NCBI RefSeq assembly: GCF_007971385.1
Contig: NZ_CP042434.1
Coordinates: 5,642,001 to 5,706,000 of the forward strand
DNA: 64,000 nucleotides
Direction of reading: 5' to 3'
Source: Arachidicoccus ginsenosidivorans
Lineage (GTDB): Bacteria > Bacteroidota > Bacteroidia > Chitinophagales > Chitinophagaceae
A model generated the notes under the pieces. It was not told the DNA's origin and did not search any database. It saw only the letters and a program-made list of their open reading frames with translations. A program made the position numbers and the translations under genes. This document shows positions 1-9,167 of this stretch, in pieces; the first letter of the stretch is position 1, and every line of letters starts with the position of its first letter.

Positions 1-1
1 T

Positions 2-400
2 AGAAAATACTTAGCCCTTTCTGGCCCAGTATTAGACGTACTGGCAAATGGCAGTATTTTGATCGTTGATGAGCTAGATGCAAGGTTACATCCCAATTTA
101 GTTTGTAAAATTATTGAATTATTCAATTCAAAATTGCACAATCCTATGTCTGCACAATTAATCTTTAACACACATGATACTAATTTGCTAAATGTAGGTC
201 TCCTTCGCCGTGATCAGATTTGGTTTACTGAAAAAGATCGATATGGAGCCAGTATTTTGTACTCTCTAAATGATTATAGTCCTCGGAAAAATGAAAATTT
301 AGAAAAAAACTATTTGCAAGGAAATTATGGGGGCATACCATATTTGGGTAATTTTGAGCAACTAATTAAATCCACTTCTTCCAATGAAAATGCAGAATAA
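2..400 (+). CDS. RloA/AbiLi-type AAA15 ATPase, C-terminal part
   Basis: The gene enters from outside the window, so only its last ~132 codons are seen. The frame is open from base 2 and reads a family-typical segment: a GP-x-L-x-x-L-x-x-G stretch followed by the Walker B/D-loop region LIVDELDARLHP (about bases 56-91), then FNTHDTNLL, the H-loop-like switch. This order is characteristic of OLD/AAA15 ATPases of the RloA (AbiLi) group, which form phage-defence or abortive-infection pairs with RloB. The next gene overlaps its last codons by 17 bases and is RloB, which supports the call. Known for the family: ATP-dependent sensor or regulator partner of a nuclease-like RloB. Inferred: defence role here. 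The partner gene is broken, so the pair may no longer work. Confidence 0.85.
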   Translation, partial: RKYLALSGPVLDVLANGSILIVDELDARLHPNLVCKIIELFNSKLHNPMSAQLIFNTHDTNLLNVGLLRRDQIWFTEKDRYGASILYSLNDYSPRKNENLEKNYLQGNYGGIPYLGNFEQLIKSTSSNENAE

Positions 401-1136
401 AAAAGAAAAGGAAGCTGCGGCCAGAGCTTCTCATAAAGCTCAAAAGAATGCAGCAAAAAAAAAGCACAAAATTGAGCCTAATTTAGAAAGAGCGAAACCT
501 GAAAAACCTAGAAGAAAGCGAATTTTAATTTATTGCGAAGGAGAAAATACAGAACCTTCTTATTTCAATCAATTTGCCTTGTCAAATACAGATGTTAAAA
601 GTTTTGGCGAAGGTCATAATACATTGTCACTCATTGAGCGAGCAATGTAACTTCGTGATAAGGCGATACATCTTAATAAGCCTTATGATGAAATATGGTG
701 TGTTTTTGATAGGGATCCGGCCACGTCTAACAAAACTGGCCATACTGCACAAAATTTCAATAAGGCAATCCAATTAGCAAAAAAGGAAAAAATTGAGGTA
801 GCATACTCCAATCAGGCTTTTGAATATTGGCTTATCCTTCACTTTCTAGATCATCAAGGAGGAAAATTTCCTCGAACAGAGTATAACACAAAGCTAAATA
901 AGAGTTTAAAGCCATTTAACTGTAAATATGACGGAAACAGTTCAAAAATAGTAACTACAGAGTTATTTGATGTCTTAGAATCCAAAGAGCCCAAGACAAA
1001 TAAAATTCATCGGGATCTGGCCATTATTAGGGCAGAAAAAATTTATAATAGACTTGATCATTCTAATCCTGCAAATGAGGAATCAAGCACTACTATTTTT
1101 AAATTAGTAAAAAGGCTCCTTAAGGACTACCCTTAA
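384..1136 (+). pseudogene. RloB-type protein interrupted by an in-frame TAA stop
   Basis: The reading frame starts at ATG 384, overlapping the ATPase gene, and meets TAA at 648-650 after 88 codons. The same frame then stays open for another 161 codons to TAA 1134-1136. The two parts together make one RloB protein of ~250 aa: a basic Lys/Ala/Arg-rich N-terminus, ILIYCEGENTEPSYF (toprim-like acidic start), then after the stop EIWCVFDRD and YSNQAFEYWLILHF, both hallmarks of RloB. No frame change is needed, so one base substitution (for example CAA to TAA) explains the break, unlike the homopolymer deletions elsewhere in this window. Known: RloB partners RloA in abortive-infection-type defence. 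Inferred: the pair is inactive, unless the stop is read through or is a sequencing error. Confidence 0.85.
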
Positions 1137-1409
1137 GAAACATGAATGCCTTCCCATTTAAACATATGTAGATAATGTTATTAACCGCTTTGATAAAATT
1201 GATTAATTTAAGAAGCTTCAGCCCATCAAACAAGGCTCCATCAGCAATCTACAAAATTGCTCAGTTTTTAAAAAGCCAAATACTCAATTTCGAGAATTTG
1301 GCAATGCAAAGCTTCGAAAAAGTGTTGCCAAATTTCGTTAATTAATTGATTCAGTGTAGTTGTAATCTATAATTACAGGACAATTTCAATTGTTATTATG
1401 CATATACAC

Positions 1410-2753
1410 TCAAACGTCTTCGTAACTTTCATTAAGGTCAATAACTGGTAAATTCTCTACATTTTTATCCATTTGCAGCTCAATAACCGCATCATTCTCG
1501 TCTGGCAGTGTGTCTGGAAGATTTAAGATTACCCGCTGATCCTTTTGCTGAAACTGAATTTCCTTTCCTTTTAAGAAGGCGGCAGCCTTGATGTGACAAC
1601 CAGGCACTGCAGGTAAAACCAATTTACTGCCAGGGCTTTTAAAAAGATGTAGGTAGATCTTTTGCCCCTTTCTTGTCGAGACCATAGATTTGGTGGGGGT
1701 ATAAATACCGCCCTTTGTGTTATAAATAGACTCCCCATAGGTTTTAAGCCAGTTCCCGATTTCCCGAAGTCGTTTTTGTTGCCGCATTTCAATTCTGCCG
1801 TCTAGCATGGGTCCTACATTAAATAAGAGATTGCCATTCCCTCCTGCCGTACTGGCTAGTGTCTGTAAGCACTCTTTTAAGGATTTCATCTTATCATTAG
1901 GTTTCCAGGCCCATTGGGAGCAAAGCGTTATGCAGGATTCCCAGGGATAATCCATATTCATGGTGCCTACCTTTTGTTCAGGTGTTGCATAATCACCGAC
2001 TGTTTCACTACTAAGGGCCGGATGTTCCCCCTTACCCAGCCGGTTATTTACAATAAGGTCCGGATCCAGGCTTTTGAGATAACGGTATATCTCTTTGCCA
2101 TCTTCCAGTGTCCAGGGCTTTTCCCAATTTCCATCAAACCACAGCATATAAGGATGATAATTTGTCACTAATTCCCTGAGCTGGTTTTTCATGTACTGCA
2201 CAAATGCAGGCATATTGGCTGCAGGATCAGGCCCTTTCCCATCATTATGTAAGGGATATCTTTTGTCATACCAGTCCAGTACTGTATAGTAAATACAAAA
2301 TTTGACATCGTATTTTTTACACGACATAGCAAGCGCCCCAACGATGTCTTTTTTGAATGGGCTGTTGCTAATATTATAATCAGTGTATTTAGTGGGCCAG
2401 AGGCAAAATCCATCATGGTGCTTTGCTGTAATCGTCAGGTACTTCATGCCTGCCGCCTTGGCGGTTTTTACCCAGTCGTCTGCATTAAAAAGCACCGGAT
2501 CAAACTCTTTATACAAGCTATCATAGTCGTCTTGAGTTACTTGGTTGTTTCTGGACCAACCTATTTCTGTTCCTCTGAGTGTCACTGGCCCAAAATGGAT
2601 AAACATGCCAAAACGAAGATCCATAAAATCTTGAAGTATTTGTGGACTCGTCTTTTGGACAGTTGTATTTACGGTTCCATTTACAGTATTTTGGGCCTGG
2701 GTAAAAGAGACCATCAAAAAAGAAATGGCCGTCAAAAGAATCAACTTTTTCAT
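1410..2753 (-). CDS. alpha-L-fucosidase, GH29
   Basis: A 447-aa secreted GH29 enzyme. Residues 1-20 form a Sec signal peptide (MKKLILLTAISFLMVSFTQA). The catalytic (beta/alpha)8 domain shows RFGMFIHFG (about 47-55), the fucose-pocket motif KHHDGF (111-116) and the nucleophile in MLWFDGNW (Asp207). It removes terminal alpha-L-fucose in the periplasm or at the cell surface. It is the last gene of a five-gene minus-strand operon. Its ATG overlaps the TGA of the upstream permease gene (ATGA), so translation is probably coupled. This one is short and lacks the C-terminal accessory domain seen in two of its three paralogues here. The linkage it prefers cannot be read from sequence. Placement directly beside the fucose catabolic genes makes fucose release the likely role. 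Confidence 0.93.
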   Translation of the reverse strand: MKKLILLTAISFLMVSFTQAQNTVNGTVNTTVQKTSPQILQDFMDLRFGMFIHFGPVTLRGTEIGWSRNNQVTQDDYDSLYKEFDPVLFNADDWVKTAKAAGMKYLTITAKHHDGFCLWPTKYTDYNISNSPFKKDIVGALAMSCKKYDVKFCIYYTVLDWYDKRYPLHNDGKGPDPAANMPAFVQYMKNQLRELVTNYHPYMLWFDGNWEKPWTLEDGKEIYRYLKSLDPDLIVNNRLGKGEHPALSSETVGDYATPEQKVGTMNMDYPWESCITLCSQWAWKPNDKMKSLKECLQTLASTAGGNGNLLFNVGPMLDGRIEMRQQKRLREIGNWLKTYGESIYNTKGGIYTPTKSMVSTRKGQKIYLHLFKSPGSKLVLPAVPGCHIKAAAFLKGKEIQFQQKDQRVILNLPDTLPDENDAVIELQMDKNVENLPVIDLNESYEDV

Positions 2754-4015
2754 AGTTTGTTTTTTATTTTAAAGCCTTTTATAGCATAATACGTGACATA
2801 TATATAACATATAACCGGCAATACATAGGCCAGCCGGATACCCCCCTGATCAGACACAAGCCCCATCAGTGGTGGTATGACTGCCCCTCCAACCACCCCC
2901 ATAATGAGTAAGGAAGAAGCCGTTTTAGTATAATCACCCAATCCTTTGATACTTAGGGTAAATATAACAGGATACATCACTGAAGTGAATAACCCAACCA
3001 AGGCTAGGGAAAACAAGGAAAAATAACCTGTAGTCAGAATTGCCAGCACAACCAATACAATTGCCCCCACCGATGAAATCAACAAAACATTCGAGGGTTT
3101 TATCTTTTTAAGTAGCAAGGCTCCTGCCAGGCGACCGGCCAGCACCAGGCCCATATAAAGCGAAATAAATAAAGCGGCCTTTTGGCCACTCAGACCGGGG
3201 ATATGCAAGGATTGGGCATACCGGATCATAAAACTGACAATGCCTACTTCGGCGCCTAAATAACTAAATACTGCTAACACGCCCAACATCGTATGAGGGA
3301 ATTTAAAAACGTTTTTAAAGGAATATTTATTTGCAGACGGGTCAGAAGTTTCTTTTATAACGGGCATTTTTATAAGCAAGACAACAATGGACATGACCAG
3401 AAATAATAGAGCAAGTGTCAAATAAGGGAGTTTGACCATATTTGCTTCACCGGACAAAAAAGTCTGTAACTGCGTACTTGAATAGCCCTGAATCACCTTT
3501 TCAGGTATATCTTCCTTATGCATCAGTAAAAGAGAACCGATATAAGGGGCAACGGTTGACCCCACAGACCCTATCGCTGCAGACAGGCTTAATCGACTGG
3601 AAGCCTCTTTGGGATCACCCAGTATGGCAATATAGGGCGTCGCAGTTACTTCCAGAAAGGTAAAACCAGCGGCCATTATAAAAAGTCCAAGTAAAAATAA
3701 TGGATAGGACCGGATTTCTGCTGCTGGAAAAAATAGAGCTGCACCTAAAGCTGCGACCAATAAACCGGTAATCATCCCAGCGCGGTAACCTTTTCGGTGA
3801 ATATATAAGCCTGCTGGCAAGGCCATCAAAAAATAAGCACCAAAAAATGCCGACTGAACCAATGAAGATTGAAAATCGGTCAACTGGCAAGCTCTCTTTA
3901 GATGAGGTATCAATATATCATTAATATTGCGACTCATATTCCATAGAAACATAAGGCTCATTACGACCAGTAAAGGAACCAGGTATTGCCTGGCTTTATG
4001 TTTTATACTGTCCAC
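2750..4015 (-). CDS. fucP: L-fucose permease, FucP-like MFS transporter
   Basis: A 421-aa inner-membrane protein with about 12 hydrophobic segments. It belongs to the FucP (FHS) branch of the major facilitator superfamily: an N-terminal FLWNMSRNINDILIPHLK segment, a long stretch of small and hydrophobic residues, and a glycine-rich late helix GVVGGAVIPPLMG. Family members carry L-fucose or related hexoses in with protons. The gene sits between the mutarotase and the fucosidase of the operon; it ends in an ATGA overlap with the fucosidase start and begins 34 bases after the mutarotase stop. Context (fucosidase, fuconate dehydratase) makes L-fucose the likely substrate, but glucose/galactose FHS members look similar, so the substrate is inferred. 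Confidence 0.85.
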   Translation of the reverse strand: MDSIKHKARQYLVPLLVVMSLMFLWNMSRNINDILIPHLKRACQLTDFQSSLVQSAFFGAYFLMALPAGLYIHRKGYRAGMITGLLVAALGAALFFPAAEIRSYPLFLLGLFIMAAGFTFLEVTATPYIAILGDPKEASSRLSLSAAIGSVGSTVAPYIGSLLLMHKEDIPEKVIQGYSSTQLQTFLSGEANMVKLPYLTLALLFLVMSIVVLLIKMPVIKETSDPSANKYSFKNVFKFPHTMLGVLAVFSYLGAEVGIVSFMIRYAQSLHIPGLSGQKAALFISLYMGLVLAGRLAGALLLKKIKPSNVLLISSVGAIVLVVLAILTTGYFSLFSLALVGLFTSVMYPVIFTLSIKGLGDYTKTASSLLIMGVVGGAVIPPLMGLVSDQGGIRLAYVLPVICYIYVTYYAIKGFKIKNKL

Positions 4016-4049
4016 AGCTTTTGCTTTAAGTTAAGTAAATTGAAGCCCT

Positions 4050-4388
4050 TTAATTCAATTGGAAAATGCTTTTCATCTCCACCCACAATTCGCCTGGTTT
4101 TGCAAATGCAAGTCGTTGTTGAAACTTTTCCATTAACGCTGCCCACTCTTTTTGACGAGGCTTCTGAAGCATTTTATCAAATCCAGTTTTCAATTCAAAA
4201 TTATCTTCTGTTTCAAGGATCATCATAAGTCTTGTTGCTACCCGGTATATTTCCATTGTCAGAATACCACAAGCCTTAATCCCATTAGCGATCTCGGGCC
4301 AGATATTTTCTTTAGCGTGGTAAAATTCGTAGGCTGCGATTAATTCTGGATCATTTTTTAAATCCAGCGTTAGACAAAAGCGTTTCAT
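4050..4388 (-). CDS. L-rhamnose mutarotase family protein (probable L-fucose mutarotase)
   Basis: A 112-aa cytosolic protein of the RhaM/DUF718 family, a dimeric alpha/beta barrel. Seen: MKRFCLTLDLKNDPELIAAY at the N-terminus, YHAKENIWPEI (His ligand region), an ILTMEIYRV strand and the C-terminal WAALMEKFQ segment, all in the usual order and at the usual family length (~105-115 aa). These enzymes interconvert anomers of 6-deoxyhexoses. It is in the fucose operon, between L-fuconate dehydratase and the permease, so L-fucose rather than L-rhamnose is the inferred substrate. Gaps to its neighbours are 34 and 44 bases. Confidence 0.85.
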   Translation of the reverse strand: MKRFCLTLDLKNDPELIAAYEFYHAKENIWPEIANGIKACGILTMEIYRVATRLMMILETEDNFELKTGFDKMLQKPRQKEWAALMEKFQQRLAFAKPGELWVEMKSIFQLN

Positions 4389-4432
4389 AATGTTCTAGGT
4401 TTTAAGTTGATGTAGACTTCCAATACCTATCC

Positions 4433-5656
4433 TTAATCTTTTAGTTCACAGGAGCTTCCTGGCTGTTGTGGTATTTTATATACACCATTATCAATTAGAA
4501 CGGGATGTATAAAATGATCCTTTAAATGCGGGATATGCTCTAAAAACAAGGCCTCATGTCCCAGGCAAATATGATTAAAAAGAACCAGGTGCTGGTGTAA
4601 TTGCCCCATATCACCCACATGCGGCACTACCGGCACACCAAATTTCTTGGCCATTAGGCTTATGGTAATAAATTCACTCACCCCGCCCACTCTCACGGCA
4701 TCAACCTGTAAAAAACTAGCCGCACCTGATTGCAGGTAATTTTTAAATACAATTCGGTTTGGCACATGTTCTCCCAGAGCGAGCTTTACAGGTTGAATGG
4801 CTTTTGCCAGCACTTGATGGGCAAAAATATCATCGGGATGCGTAGGTTCTTCAATCCAATATGGGTTCATAGATTTTAGCGCTTGGCATACCTCTAAAGC
4901 TTCGGGCAAGGTCCACTTTTGATTCGCATCCAGCATTACTTTGATGTCACTGCCTACGATTTCCCGTATAATACTAGCCCTGCGGATATCTCTTTGTGTG
5001 TCTGTAGATCCCACCTTTAATTTAACAGCAGAAAAGCCCTCATCCATGGCCTTTTTACAAGATTCTCTGATTTTATCATCGCTGTAATTAAACCAACCAA
5101 TCGAAGTGTCATATCCAGGATAGCCTACCTTTAGTATGGGCATTCTTAAAGATGCTGACAATTGCTGGCCCGTCAAAATGGCTAAAGCCTCCTGTCTGGT
5201 CAGGACATCTTCTAAATAACTAAGATCCAAGGTGCTTATGATCTCTGCTGGAGAAAGTTCAATTAGTAATTTCCAAAGTGGTACGCCTCTTTTTTTGGCC
5301 CAAAGATCAAAACAAGCATTGGTTACGGCGGCCAGGGCCAAATGTACGACGCCTTTATGTGGCCCTAACCATCTGAATTGCTGCTCATTAGACAACCTAT
5401 TGAACAACCCTCCAAAATCTACCATTACATCTTCTATATCTTTGCCTTTTAAGGTCTGACTATAAAAAGCAGCTGCCTGGCAAACAAGTTCGTTACCAGC
5501 CCCTAAAGTAAAAGCAAAACCAGAACCTACTAGGCCACTATCATCCACCAACTCAACTACAGCGTAAGAATATACGGGATTCTGGTGGACGGCGTCACTG
5601 CCAGCCCCTCCTTTAAGTGGAAACCGCTTATCTTTAATCCTTATTTCCCGGATCAT
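4433..5656 (-). CDS. L-fuconate dehydratase (enolase superfamily)
   Basis: A 407-aa cytosolic enzyme. It removes water from L-fuconate to give 2-keto-3-deoxy-L-fuconate in the non-phosphorylated fucose pathway. Sequence signs: an N-terminal capping domain (to ~135), the Lys-based motif SAVKLKVGS, then Mg2+ ligands in order: MLDANQKW (Asp), WIEEPTHPDD (Glu) and LGEHVPN (Glu), and the His/Asp region PVVPHVGDMGQLHQHL. The HVGDMGQLHQH stretch and GWFNYSDD are typical of fuconate dehydratases rather than of mandelate racemase or galactonate dehydratase. The gene lies 36 bases after the SDR that uses its product and 44 bases before the mutarotase, consistent with one operon. Confidence 0.92.
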   Translation of the reverse strand: MIREIRIKDKRFPLKGGAGSDAVHQNPVYSYAVVELVDDSGLVGSGFAFTLGAGNELVCQAAAFYSQTLKGKDIEDVMVDFGGLFNRLSNEQQFRWLGPHKGVVHLALAAVTNACFDLWAKKRGVPLWKLLIELSPAEIISTLDLSYLEDVLTRQEALAILTGQQLSASLRMPILKVGYPGYDTSIGWFNYSDDKIRESCKKAMDEGFSAVKLKVGSTDTQRDIRRASIIREIVGSDIKVMLDANQKWTLPEALEVCQALKSMNPYWIEEPTHPDDIFAHQVLAKAIQPVKLALGEHVPNRIVFKNYLQSGAASFLQVDAVRVGGVSEFITISLMAKKFGVPVVPHVGDMGQLHQHLVLFNHICLGHEALFLEHIPHLKDHFIHPVLIDNGVYKIPQQPGSSCELKD

Positions 5657-5692
5657 TTTGTATTTTCTATTTTTTAAAATGAATTTGATTGC

Positions 5693-6454
5693 CTAACGCC
5701 GATAACCTAACTCCGCACCACCGCCTATCGGCATTATGTGACCGGTAATAAACCTCGCCTTATCTGACAATAAAAAAGTACAGCCGTCCGCCACAACGTC
5801 CCCCTTAGGGCAATATCCTAATACATGAATATCGTCCAGATACTGCTCAATGCTTTCCTTATCAGGCTGCTCTGCTGCCCATTTTTCCAAAGTAGGCGTC
5901 CAGACGCCTGCCGGGGCCACTGCATTAACCCGAATTTTATAAGGCGCGTAGTCCAGTGCCATTGCTTTAGTGAGGGCATCGACAGCACCTTTTGATGCTA
6001 CATAGGCCGCATGGTTCAGTTGACCGATACTCGCCACCATACTACTGGTATTCAGGATGCAACCTGCAGACTGCTTTAAATAGGGCAAGCCAAATTTTGT
6101 GGTCAGATAAATACTGAATAGATTGACATTCATGATGGTTTGCCACTCACCAGGCGTGGTTAAATCTAGTGATTTTGAAGGCGTCGCGATTCCTGCATTG
6201 TTATGTATAGCGTCAATTCGACCATATCGGTCTTTGACCTGCTCAATGGCTAATTTAACGGATGACTCTTTTGTTACGTCACAGTCTATGGCCAAATGAT
6301 CAGGGCCGATCTCCGCAATTAGTCGATCCATTGCTCCTTGTTGAATATCCAAAACCACAACTTGCGCCCCTGCCTTGATATATGCCTTGACACAAGCATA
6401 TCCAATACCACTGGCGCCCCCTGTAATGACGATCACTTTGTCAGAAAGTAGCAT
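5693..6454 (-). CDS. SDR dehydrogenase, probable 2-keto-3-deoxy-L-fuconate dehydrogenase
   Basis: A 253-aa classical short-chain dehydrogenase. It has the nucleotide-binding TGGASGIG (11-18), an acidic VVVLDIQ after strand 2 (NAD preference), NNAG (85-88), catalytic Ser near 137-138 and Tyr151-x-x-x-Lys155 (YVASK), and a C-terminal IMPIGGGAELGYRR. Length is normal for the family. First gene of the fucose operon, upstream of fuconate dehydratase, so the likely reaction is oxidation of 2-keto-3-deoxy-L-fuconate to the 2,4-diketo acid. L-fucose dehydrogenases are also SDRs, so that is the main alternative. The hydrolase that would finish the pathway is not in the window. The divergent regulator starts 131 bases away. 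Confidence 0.8.
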   Translation of the reverse strand: MLLSDKVIVITGGASGIGYACVKAYIKAGAQVVVLDIQQGAMDRLIAEIGPDHLAIDCDVTKESSVKLAIEQVKDRYGRIDAIHNNAGIATPSKSLDLTTPGEWQTIMNVNLFSIYLTTKFGLPYLKQSAGCILNTSSMVASIGQLNHAAYVASKGAVDALTKAMALDYAPYKIRVNAVAPAGVWTPTLEKWAAEQPDKESIEQYLDDIHVLGYCPKGDVVADGCTFLLSDKARFITGHIMPIGGGAELGYRR

Positions 6455-6584
6455 AATGTTCGATTTAATGCTAACAAAGAAAAAGAATTGTTACGGGTAA
6501 AAAAGCGCTAATTTCTTCCAATACATACACTATTCTATCAAATATTACATATTTTTATCGAAACAAAGAATAAATAATCACTTT

Positions 6585-7443
6585 ATGAAACCTGTCCTAC
6601 TTAAAATAACAGCCGGTCCTGCCATCTCATTTAGTGCAAGATCCGACCATTATTCTTATAAACACAATAGCTGGCACTATCATCCGGAGTTTGAATTTAT
6701 CCATGTAATTGAAGGTGCAGGGATGCTGTTCGCTGGCGATGGAATCCATCATTTCAAAGGAGGAGATCTCATTTGTATCGGTAGTTATCTACCACATTAT
6801 TGGAAATTTGATCAGCAATATATTCAAGAACCAACGGCAAAATCTTATATTGAACTAACACAGTTCAGGGAGGATTTCTGGGGTAAGGATTTTTGAGCAT
6901 TCCAGAGAACCAAAAATTAGCTTTCTTATTAGAGAAGTGTAAAAAGGGATTAGTATTCAATGGTAAGCAATCCGCAGAAGCAAAAAAACTATTATCCGCA
7001 TTAATTGAAGCAACGGGAACCAGGCGGATTATATGCTTTTGGAGCTACTGACCAGTATAGCAGAAATCAAACCATCTTGCAGTATTTCCTCAGCCTATCA
7101 TAGTGACAACTTATTCACCCAGTCTGAAAGGTTAAACACCATCTACAACTATACCCTTGAGCATTATAGATCCAAAATCTATATTAAAGACATTGCCGAC
7201 AAAACGAATCTGACGGAGAATTCATTTTGCCGTTATTTTAAATCCTGTACCCGCAAAAGCTACTCTCAATTCATTAATGAATTAAGGATCGGACATGCTT
7301 GTAAGCTTTTATCAGAAGGTAAGAAAAGTATTAAGGAGATTTGTTATGAAAGCGGATTTAACAACATTACCCTATTTAACCGTTTGTTTAAAAAAATGAA
7401 AGGCATGCAGCCCAGCGAATATAGAAATAGTATTCATTCGTGA
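6585..7443 (+). CDS. AraC-family regulator with cupin sensor, two frameshifts
   Basis: Restoring one base in the T run 6890-6894 and one near 7029-7035 gives a single 286-aa protein that aligns end to end with the intact 289-aa regulator at 16034-16903. N-terminal cupin-like sensor: WHYHPEFEFIHV, FKGGDLICIGSYLPHYW. C-terminal double helix-turn-helix: IADKTNLTENSFCRYFK and ICYESGFNN, ending in PSEYR. As printed, the first frame stops at 6894-6896 and the DNA-binding part is only open from 7033. Both lesions are single-base deletions like those in many genes of this window, so an assembly error is more likely than decay. It faces the fucose operon across a 130-base gap and probably controls it in response to fucose or a pathway intermediate (inference). 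Confidence 0.8.
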
Positions 7444-8122
7444 ATTGGGTGTTTATGAAACAATTATGAGTGCGATGCGCTTGAAAATAATTCATTCCAA
7501 ACTTCAACCAAGGATTAAAATTATTAGAACATATCATTACCGCAATATTTCCCAGGAGCAATTATTAAACGTCTTGCCTAAATTTAACGTGCAATCAATA
7601 TAATCTATACAATAATTGCTAAATATAAACGTGGTAGATTGAATTCAACGATCCTACCTTTCGCCACCTCTAATACAATTATCTGATTTTCAAACAATAA
7701 AACAACTAACACACGCTATCATATTCCAAAAAGCGATAATTATATACCAAAAAAGGTTAACTCTAATTGCATATATCCTTCACTAAAGATTCTTTAACTA
7801 GGAGAAAAATTTCAAAACAATATTATACAAAGCCCTATCTTTATAAAACAGGGACTATTCAATAGCGTAAGTAAATTAAAAAACATTAAACATTTAACCA
7901 ATTTGACATAATGAATTTCCAAAATAAACCAGAAAAATAATTCAAAATTCAACCTGAAAATAAATGGTCATAAAGTGTAAGATGCCTGCAAATCCATTTT
8001 CGTAAAGCAAACAGGAACTATAGAATAATTTTTTATTGCCCATCTGTATAAAAATTAATTAAAGGACACTTATTTAGAATTCATCATTTTTTACTATTTT
8101 ACTTCCCAAACAAAGATTTTTT
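7444..8122 (+). other. AT-rich intergenic stretch without a supported gene
   Basis: 679 bases between the AraC-type regulator and the GTPase operon, very AT-rich. Short open stretches exist (one near 7499-7602 reads about 35 codons with plausible composition), but none has a good start, a recognisable motif or family-like length. It probably holds the promoter of the downstream operon close to 8123. I see no clear hairpin, repeat or RNA gene. Confidence 0.5.
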
Positions 8123-9157
8123 ATGAAAAATCAGATCACACCAACTGACCTGTTTCTTGCAATACTAGCAATATTACTGGTTAGTGTTAGCTTCTACCAA
8201 ACATGGATAGGCTTAGAACAGATTTTCGGGACCAGTGCCTTAATAATTGCACTGGTATTGGCTTTAGTACTATTATTTCTGCTGTGGCAAATCAGAATGG
8301 CCAAGAAAGCAGGTAAATCAGCAACCGCCCTAAGCGCCATATATCTCTTCTTCGCAGCATTTTGTTTTATTGCCAATTTCAATGCCTTGTATACCAGGTT
8401 TATGAAAACAGACATCTATAATACAGAACTAAGAGATATCAACAAAAAATTTAATAATCTGGAAACAAATGTAGATGCAAATTTGAATTATGAGGTGGCA
8501 GATCCAAAAACTAGACAAGATATATCAAGAGATATCAATCAATTAAAAATCCAAATCACAGATCCAAAAAATCAGGGGAGAGGCCAATATGCCAACCAAA
8601 TAATCGGGAGATTAGAAAAATCACTGGGCAAAAAAATAACCCCACTAACGCCTATAAGTAAAGACGCAAATGGCTATAGTGATTTAGCGGACAGATATGC
8701 CCAGCAGATAACCCAAATGATGGAAAATCTATCGCCAGAAGAATCCCAGTTAAAAACTGACCTCAGTAAGGAGGTTGTAAAATGGAATAAACAGATTCAG
8801 GCATTCTTACTCCTTCCAAATAAGGATAAAGATGCTACGGCACAAGGGTTAATTGATGAATCTCTAACAGCATACAACAAATTAGGCTTAAGAGCGCATA
8901 CTATTTTAGGTGATCAAAAATTAAAATTTGAACCAGCCATCTCACAGACACAGGAGATTGGTAAAATTGGGTATGCCTTTGATCATGCAATTGCCAATTT
9001 CGGCATGTATCAATTTGTGGTATTAATTGGCTGTATCCTATTAGATTTTGGTATTATGTTGATTATATTACTAATGCCTGTTGACCAAAACAGTAATAAT
9101 AATGGCAGCGTATTTAATAACAAGCGCAGGGGCAAGACACTAATCCCTAATAATTAA
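8123..9157 (+). CDS. four-pass membrane protein of a GTPase operon, function unknown
   Basis: A 344-aa protein I do not recognise by family. Predicted transmembrane segments lie at about 9-27, 36-56, 69-89 and 298-319. A basic KKAGK loop between the second and third segments and a basic KRRGK tail suggest both ends are cytoplasmic. That leaves a ~200-residue, mostly helical and charged domain (90-297) in the periplasm. No signal peptide cleavage site, no catalytic motif. First gene of a tight three-gene plus-strand operon: 10 bases to the GTPase-like gene, then 12 bases to the third. The obvious inference is a membrane sensor or effector controlled by the GTPase. Base composition is clearly more AT-rich than in the neighbouring polysaccharide genes, which fits acquisition as an accessory module. 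Confidence 0.8.
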   Translation: MKNQITPTDLFLAILAILLVSVSFYQTWIGLEQIFGTSALIIALVLALVLLFLLWQIRMAKKAGKSATALSAIYLFFAAFCFIANFNALYTRFMKTDIYNTELRDINKKFNNLETNVDANLNYEVADPKTRQDISRDINQLKIQITDPKNQGRGQYANQIIGRLEKSLGKKITPLTPISKDANGYSDLADRYAQQITQMMENLSPEESQLKTDLSKEVVKWNKQIQAFLLLPNKDKDATAQGLIDESLTAYNKLGLRAHTILGDQKLKFEPAISQTQEIGKIGYAFDHAIANFGMYQFVVLIGCILLDFGIMLIILLMPVDQNSNNNGSVFNNKRRGKTLIPNN

Positions 9158-9167
9158 TTTTAAGCAT

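Noticed and set aside
1137..1409. A ~57-codon open frame between RloB and GH29
   Set aside because: AT-rich, no family signal, no conserved motif, and the opposite strand looks equally open. Not enough to call a gene.
2415..2789. Long opposite-strand open frames inside the GH and SusC genes
   Set aside because: They mirror the codon pattern of the real genes on the other strand and carry no domain.
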